A DNA stretch of 64,000 bases from positions 1-64,000 of the forward strand of contig NZ_CP013420.1 of NCBI RefSeq assembly GCF_001718695.1, given 5' to 3'. This stretch comes from Burkholderia ubonensis (GTDB lineage Bacteria > Pseudomonadota > Gammaproteobacteria > Burkholderiales > Burkholderiaceae). The first letter of the stretch is position 1; each line of letters begins with the position of its first letter. A program made the position numbers and the translations under genes. This document shows, one piece after another, positions 59,282-64,000 of the stretch. A model generated the notes under the pieces. That model was not told the DNA's origin, made no database searches, and was given only the letters and a program-made list of their open reading frames with translations.

Positions 59282-61603
59282 ATGGACGACAACACTCCCG
59301 ATCTCTTTACCGGGTCGGACGCGCCCGCGGGCGACGCGCTGACGCTCGGCAACTACGCGGAGCAGGCGTACCTCAGCTACGCGGTCAGCGTCGTGAAGGG
59401 CCGCGCGCTGCCGGACGTCTGCGACGGCCAGAAGCCGGTGCAGCGCCGCATCCTGTTCGCGATGAACGAAATGGGCCTCGGCCCCGACGCGAAGCCGGTG
59501 AAGTCGGCACGCGTGGTCGGCGACGTGCTCGGCAAATACCACCCGCACGGCGACCAGTCGGCGTACGACGCGCTCGTGCGTCTCGCGCAGGACTTTTCGC
59601 TGCGCTACCCGCTGATCGACGGGCAGGGCAACTTCGGCTCGCGCGACGGCGACGGCGCGGCGGCGATGCGCTACACCGAAGCGCGGCTCACGCCGATCTC
59701 GAAGCTGCTGCTCGACGAGATCGACCAGGGCACGGTCGACTTCATGCCGAACTACGACGGCTCGTTCGAGGAGCCGAAGCTGCTGCCGGGCCGCCTGCCG
59801 TTCGTGCTGCTGAACGGCGCATCGGGCATCGCGGTCGGTCTCGCGACGGAAATCCCGTCGCACAACCTGCGCGAAGTCGCGGCGGCGGCGGTCGCGCTGA
59901 TCCGCCATCCGCACCTCACGCACGCGGAGCTGATGGGGCTGATTCCCGGGCCCGACTTCCCGGGCGGCGGCCAGATCATCTCGAGCGACGCGGAAATCTC
60001 GACGGCCTACGAGAGCGGCCGCGGCAGCCTGAAGGTGCGCGCGCGCTGGAAGATCGAGGATCTCGCGCGCGGCCAGTGGCAGCTCGTCGTCACCGAGCTG
60101 CCGCCGAGCACGTCGTGCCAGAAGGTGCTCGAGGAAATCGAGGAGCTGACCAACCCGAAGCTGAAGCTCGGCAAGAAGACGCTGACGCCCGAGCAGCTCA
60201 ACACGAAAAAGGCGATGCTCGACCTGCTCGACGCGGTGCGCGACGAGTCGGGCAAGGAGGCGCCGGTGCGGCTCGTGTTCGAGCCGAAGTCGCGCACGAT
60301 CGACCAGACCGAGTTCGTGAATTCGCTGCTCGCGCACACGAGCCTCGAATCGAACGCGACGCTGAACCTCGTGATGATCGGCGCCGACGGCCGGCCGGGC
60401 CAGAAGGGGCTGCTGACGATCCTCGGCGAATGGGTGAAGTTCCGTCAGCTGACGATGACGCGGCGCTGCCGCCACCGTCTCGGCAAGGTCGACGACCGGA
60501 TCCACATCCTCGAAGGCCGGATGATCGTCTTCCTGAACATCGACGAGGTGATTCGCATCATCCGCGAGTCGGACGAGCCGAAGGCCGCGCTGATGAGCGC
60601 GTTCGGCCTCTCCGAGCGGCAGGCCGAGGACATCCTCGAAATCCGCCTGCGTCAGCTCGCGCGGCTCGAGAAGATCAAGATCGAGAAGGAGCTCGACGCG
60701 CTGCGCGACGAGAAGGCCAAGCTCGAGGAGCTGCTCGCGAACGAAAGCGCGATGAAGCGGCTGATGATCAAGGAGATCGAGGCCGACGCGAAGCAGTACG
60801 GCGACGATCGCCGCACGCTGATCCAGCAGGAAAAGCGCGCGACCTTCGAGGCGAAGGTCGTCGACGAGCCGGTGACGGTCGTCGTGTCGCAGAAGGGCTG
60901 GGTGCGTGCGCTGAAGGGCCACGGCCTCGACCCGGCGGGCTTCTCGTTCAAGGCCGGCGACAGCCTGTACGCGGCGTTCCAGTGCCGTACGCCGGACCGC
61001 CTGATCGCGTGGGGCAGCCGCGGCCGCGTGTATTCGGTCGACGTGTCGGTGCTGCCGGGCGGGCGGGGTGACGGGGTGCCCGTCACGTCGCTGATCGAGC
61101 TCGAATCCGGCACGCACCTGATGCACTACTTCGCCGCATCGGCCGACCAGCAGCTGCTGCTCGCGTCGAGCAACGGCTTCGGCTTCCTCGCGAAGGTCGG
61201 CGACATGGTGAGCCGCGTGAAGGCCGGCAAGGCGTTCATGACCATCGACGAAGGCGCGGCGCCGCTCGCGCCGATGCCGGTGCTGCCGAACGCGAAGCAG
61301 GTCGCGTGCCTGTCGAGCGGCGGCCGGCTGCTGGTGTTCGGCATGGACGAGATGAAGACGCTGTCGGGCGGCGGCCGCGGCGTGATCCTGATGGCGCTCG
61401 ACGACAAGGAAACGCTCGTGCAGGCGCTCGCGATCGATCCGGCCGGCGTCGTGCTGATCGGCACCGGCCGCGGCGGCAAGGTGATGGACGAGACGCTGTC
61501 GTACGCGGCGCTCGCGCCGCACGTCGGCAAGCGCGCGCGCAAGGGCCGCGCGCCGGACACGAAGCTCAAGGTCGTCACCGAGATGCGTCCGCTGCTCGGC
61601 TGA
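59282..61603 (+). CDS. parC: DNA topoisomerase IV subunit A
   Basis: 773 residues, the DNA-cutting subunit. The catalytic Tyr131 is in [10 protein letters not shown]. The fluoroquinolone region reads [11 protein letters not shown]: Gln92 stands where E. coli ParC has Ser80 and Asp96 where it has Glu84. The coiled-coil and tower region includes [23 protein letters not shown]; the C-terminal beta-pinwheel begins near residue 530 ([14 protein letters not shown]). A terminator follows. Confidence 0.96.
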   Translation: MDDNTPDLFTGSDAPAGDALTLGNYAEQAYLSYAVSVVKGRALPDVCDGQKPVQRRILFAMNEMGLGPDAKPVKSARVVGDVLGKYHPHGDQSAYDALVRLAQDFSLRYPLIDGQGNFGSRDGDGAAAMRYTEARLTPISKLLLDEIDQGTVDFMPNYDGSFEEPKLLPGRLPFVLLNGASGIAVGLATEIPSHNLREVAAAAVALIRHPHLTHAELMGLIPGPDFPGGGQIISSDAEISTAYESGRGSLKVRARWKIEDLARGQWQLVVTELPPSTSCQKVLEEIEELTNPKLKLGKKTLTPEQLNTKKAMLDLLDAVRDESGKEAPVRLVFEPKSRTIDQTEFVNSLLAHTSLESNATLNLVMIGADGRPGQKGLLTILGEWVKFRQLTMTRRCRHRLGKVDDRIHILEGRMIVFLNIDEVIRIIRESDEPKAALMSAFGLSERQAEDILEIRLRQLARLEKIKIEKELDALRDEKAKLEELLANESAMKRLMIKEIEADAKQYGDDRRTLIQQEKRATFEAKVVDEPVTVVVSQKGWVRALKGHGLDPAGFSFKAGDSLYAAFQCRTPDRLIAWGSRGRVYSVDVSVLPGGRGDGVPVTSLIELESGTHLMHYFAASADQQLLLASSNGFGFLAKVGDMVSRVKAGKAFMTIDEGAAPLAPMPVLPNAKQVACLSSGGRLLVFGMDEMKTLSGGGRGVILMALDDKETLVQALAIDPAGVVLIGTGRGGKVMDETLSYAALAPHVGKRARKGRAPDTKLKVVTEMRPLLG

Positions 61604-61626
61604 GCGCGCGTTCCGGCGGCGTCACG

Positions 61627-61663
61627 GGCCGCACGGCCGCTTCGGCGGGCGTGCGGCCTTTTT
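61627..61663 (+). terminator. Intrinsic terminator of the parE-parC operon
   Basis: GGCCGCAC (61627-61634) pairs with GTGCGGCC (61651-61658), with a smaller inner hairpin in the loop, followed by T5. Confidence 0.75.
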
Positions 61664-61868
61664 CATGCGCGGCATGCCGGGTCGTCACTCGGCACTTGCA
61701 AAATATTGTGAAATCCCGCCACCGGCCTGAACCGTGCGAGGCCGCGCCTGTCGAACGACGCTCGATGTCGCGCACGTGCCGACCGGCGCGCAACGCATTC
61801 GTGCATCGCGCAGGCCCGCCGCGTGCCCGGCCGGTCCGCCGTATTCAACTCATAACAGGATGCTCGCC

Positions 61869-62327
61869 ATGTCCCACGCAATCGCCGTCGCGCTGTTTCT
61901 TCACCTGCTGGCCGTCGCCGTGTGGGTGGGCGGGATGGTGTTCGCCAACTTCTGCCTGCGGCCGGCGCTGTCCGACCTGTCGCCGCAGCTGCGGCTGCCG
62001 CTGATCGAGGGCGTGTTCGGCCGCTTCTTCAACTGGGTCGCGGGGTCGGTGATCGTGATCCTGCTCACCGGCGGCTTCCTGCTGATGCAGTTCGGCGGCG
62101 CGCACGCGACCTGGGCGCTGCACGCGATGGCGGGGCTCGGCGTCGTGATGATGCTGATCTTCGGCCATGTGCGGTTCGCGCTGTTTCCGCGCATCCGCCG
62201 CGCGGTGCAGGCGCAGAACTGGCCGGACGGCGCGCGCGCGGTGAACGCGGTGCGCCTGCTCGTCGTCGTCAATATCGTGCTCGGCGTCGTGACGATCGGC
62301 GCGGCCGTGCTGTCGCGCGGCTTCTGA
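61869..62327 (+). CDS. Small CopD/DUF4149-like membrane protein
   Basis: 152 residues with four predicted transmembrane helices: AVALFLHLLAVAVWVGGMVF, a second around VIVILLTGGFLLMQF, a third MAGLGVVMMLIFGHVRF and a fourth LLVVVNIVLGVVTIGAAVL. The LHLLAVAVWVGG motif with His and Trp is typical of the CopD domain superfamily of copper-related or cytochrome-like membrane proteins; metal or haem binding is inference. The ATG at 61869 has AGGA upstream; an in-frame ATG at 61860 adds three residues. Confidence 0.85.
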   Translation: MSHAIAVALFLHLLAVAVWVGGMVFANFCLRPALSDLSPQLRLPLIEGVFGRFFNWVAGSVIVILLTGGFLLMQFGGAHATWALHAMAGLGVVMMLIFGHVRFALFPRIRRAVQAQNWPDGARAVNAVRLLVVVNIVLGVVTIGAAVLSRGF

Positions 62328-62402
62328 GCGGGGCCGGCTGACGGGTTCGTGCCGCTCGGCGCGGCCCGGCGCTGGCGCCGACGCCGGCAGAGCGGCGCGC
62401 CG

Positions 62403-63287
62403 CTACGCGGCCAGCATCGCGTCGAGCAGCCACGCGCCGGCCGGGCCGAGCGGCCGGCTGCGCGACCACACCGCATCGACCCGCACCCGGCGCGGCCAGC
62501 CGCGGGCGCGCAGCTCGCAGAGCCGGTCGGGCGCGAAATGCTCGACCATCCAGCGGGGCAGTTCCGCCCATCCGAATCCCAGCACCGCCATCTCCAGCAG
62601 CATCAGGTAGCTCGGCGCCGACCAGCGGTGGGCGCCGGCGACGATCCGGCCGTCCTCGCCGCGCCCGTCCGGCATCGCATACGTGTTGAGCCGCAGCTCG
62701 CGCGCATCGCGCAGCGCGGCATGCGGCACCTCCGCGTCGCCGGAGGCCGCGAGCGGATGCGTGCGCCCGACGAACAGGCCGAACTCCGACTCCTCCGCGA
62801 TCGCCGCCGCGCCGATGTCGGCGGGGTAGGCCGCGCGCGCGGCCATCAGCCCGAGCTGCGCACGGCCCTGCTGGATCAGGTCCAGCACGTCCTCGTGCTC
62901 AGCGATCTGGCATTCGAGCTCCAGCGCCGGGAAGCGCCGTTCGAGCGCGGTCAGCGTCTGCTCGTAACGCTTCGACTGGTAGGTGTCGGACACCACCAGC
63001 GTCAGCCGCGCCTCCTCGCCGCGCGCGAGCCGCGCGGCGGTGCGGTCGATCGCCGCGCCGGCTTCCAGCACGCGCTGCACCTGAGGCAGCAGCGCGCGCC
63101 CGGCGTCGGTCAGCGCCGGCGTGCGCGTCGAGCGGTCGAACAGCTGCACGCCGAGATCGATCTCGAGGTTCGCGATCGCCTCCGAGACCGTCGACTGGCG
63201 CTTGCCGAGCTTGCGCGCGGCGGCGGTGAAGGAGCCGAGCAGTGCGGCCTCGGCGAACGCGAGCAGCGCTTCGGGGGCGTGGCGCAT
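62403..63287 (-). CDS. LysR-family regulator of the divergent PACE pump
   Basis: 294 residues. N-terminal winged HTH (FAEAALLGSFTAAARKLGKRQSTVSEAI), then the effector-binding domain (about 90-290) with LTLVVSDTYQ and GLMAARAAYPADIG. PACE exporters are usually controlled by an adjacent divergent LysR protein (as AceR for AceI), and here a T-N11-A palindrome lies between the genes. The inducer is unknown. Confidence 0.92.
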   Translation of the reverse strand: MRHAPEALLAFAEAALLGSFTAAARKLGKRQSTVSEAIANLEIDLGVQLFDRSTRTPALTDAGRALLPQVQRVLEAGAAIDRTAARLARGEEARLTLVVSDTYQSKRYEQTLTALERRFPALELECQIAEHEDVLDLIQQGRAQLGLMAARAAYPADIGAAAIAEESEFGLFVGRTHPLAASGDAEVPHAALRDARELRLNTYAMPDGRGEDGRIVAGAHRWSAPSYLMLLEMAVLGFGWAELPRWMVEHFAPDRLCELRARGWPRRVRVDAVWSRSRPLGPAGAWLLDAMLAA

Positions 63288-63310
63288 ACGGAGTCTCCCG
63301 GCATCGTCTT

Positions 63311-63325
63311 ATCGGAAAAACCGAT
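63311..63325. promoter_or_regulatory. LysR-type operator (T-N11-A palindrome)
   Basis: ATCGG-AAAAA-CCGAT is a perfect inverted repeat with T at 63312 and A at 63324, the LysR T-N11-A pattern. It lies 23 bp upstream of the LysR start and 74 bp before the PACE gene. Confidence 0.7.
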
Positions 63326-63399
63326 GATAACCAATTGGAATCGTTCGGTCATGCCGATCAGAATGGCGGGCATGGATGACACAGGACCCGAGGTTTGCG

Positions 63400-63837
63400 A
63401 TGAAGCATACGAATAAAACGATGACGGAACGGCTCGTGCACGCGCTGACGTTCGAACTGGTCGCGATCGCGCTGTGCGCGCCGCTCGGCGCATGGCTGCT
63501 CGACATGCCGGTGACGCACGTCGGCGCGCTGACGGTGATGGTGTCGCTGATCGCGATGGCGTGGAACATGACGTTCAACACGCTGTTCGACCGGCTCGAG
63601 CGGCGCTTCGGCTGGGTGCGCAACGTGGGCCTGCGGATCGTTCACGCGGTCGCGTTCGAGCTGGGGCTCGTCGCGATGGTCGTGCCGCTCGCCGCATGGT
63701 GGCTCGGCATCGGTCTCGTCGAGGCGCTGCTGCTCGACCTCGGCATCGTGCTGTTCTTCCTGCCTTACACGTTCTGCTTCAACCTCGCGTACGACAGCCT
63801 GCGGGCGCGCCGGCTCGCGCGGCGCGTCGCCGCGTGA
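63400..63837 (+). CDS. PACE-family proton-coupled efflux pump (AceI-like)
   Basis: 145 residues, four transmembrane helices arranged as two related halves, each beginning with a bacterial transmembrane pair pattern: RLVHALTFELVAIALCAPLGAWLL and RIVHAVAFELGLVAMVVPLAAWWL. The conserved Glu of the helix-1 motif FELVA is present (essential in AceI). WNMTFNTLFDRLERRFG is the loop signature of the family, with CFNLAYDSLR in the second half. PACE pumps export biocides such as chlorhexidine and, physiologically, polyamines. The ATG at 63400 has GAGG at good spacing. Confidence 0.93.
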   Translation: MKHTNKTMTERLVHALTFELVAIALCAPLGAWLLDMPVTHVGALTVMVSLIAMAWNMTFNTLFDRLERRFGWVRNVGLRIVHAVAFELGLVAMVVPLAAWWLGIGLVEALLLDLGIVLFFLPYTFCFNLAYDSLRARRLARRVAA

Positions 63838-63855
63838 GCTCCGGGCGGCCGGCGC

Positions 63856-64000
63856 TCAGCGCGCGGCCGCCCAGAGCCACGCGCCGCACGCGATCGCGAC
63901 CGCGGCGTACACCGCGTACACGGGCACCTTGAAGCGCGCGAAGCACAGCGTCGCGAATGCGCCGGTGAGCCAGTAGACGGGGTCGGCCGGTTCGCGGTGC
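63856..64000 (-). CDS. C-terminal end of a membrane protein, possibly a chromate transporter
   Basis: The frame runs off the window, and only the last ~47 residues are visible: DPVYWLTGAFATLCFARFKV, then PVYAVYAAVAIACGAWLWAAAR. Two hydrophobic helices separated by a short basic turn are clear. The form resembles the end of CHR chromate transporters, but the piece is too short to be sure. Confidence 0.55.
   Translation of the reverse strand, partial: HREPADPVYWLTGAFATLCFARFKVPVYAVYAAVAIACGAWLWAAAR

Overview
The window is a GC-rich (roughly two-thirds G+C) stretch of a Betaproteobacterium, almost certainly a Burkholderia of the B. cepacia complex and probably its large, housekeeping chromosome. 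The grounds are the codon use (third positions nearly always G or C), the HemD-HemX fusion in a hemC-hemDX-hemY run, ppc beside hemC, a typical Burkholderia trimeric porin, a DUF5594 protein, and core genes (metG, argH, nadE, glnB, ppa, parE, parC) set among small accessory blocks.

Layout. 1-7.7 kb: the 3' end of tamB, metG, an OmpA-type lipoprotein, the Mrp Fe-S carrier ATPase, a Cu/Zn-SOD-like lipoprotein that has lost its metal ligands, and dcd. 7.7-15.3 kb: an Orn/Lys/Arg decarboxylase with a LprI-like protein, a HAD phosphatase, argH, and a HTH regulator divergent from a SAM methyltransferase. 15.5-22.9 kb: ppc facing away from the haem cluster hemC-hemDX-hemY. 22.9-26.6 kb: a catabolic MFS/SDR/aldehyde dehydrogenase cluster. 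26.8-31.4 kb: ppa, a GIY-YIG protein with a histone-like tail, a FemAB/GNAT-like protein, nadE and glnB. 31.5-38 kb: a porin, a LysR regulator, a GNAT enzyme and a complete basic amino acid ABC importer (hisJ-hisQ-hisM-hisP order). 38.5-41.4 kb: a Spy/CpxP-like periplasmic protein divergent from an OmpR/EnvZ-type two-component system, with a strong palindromic operator between them. 42.1-45.3 kb: a two-gene nitrate/sulfonate-type ABC system with a double permease and no binding protein. 45.3-49 kb: two overlapping paralogous lipoproteins, then otsA and an overlapping P-loop ATPase. 49-52.6 kb: an MFS exporter, small exported proteins and ecotin. 52.6-53.84 kb: a lower-GC relic island ending at a tRNA-Arg(CCT) gene, with a frameshifted P4-type integrase and one intact orphan small protein. 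54-64 kb: rubredoxin, a DUF4399 protein, the ABC-F ATPase uup, parE-parC (with a DnaA-box-like palindrome upstream), a CopD-like membrane protein, a LysR/PACE efflux pair, and the end of a membrane protein cut by the window edge.

The strongest leads are the palindrome between spy and the two-component system, the decayed integrase at tRNA-Arg with its orphan cargo gene, the metal-ligand-less SOD-like lipoprotein, the DnaA-box-like inverted repeat just upstream of parE, and the ABC importer without a binding protein. I saw no CRISPR array, intact insertion sequence or rRNA gene. Functions are assigned from motifs read by eye, not from database searches.
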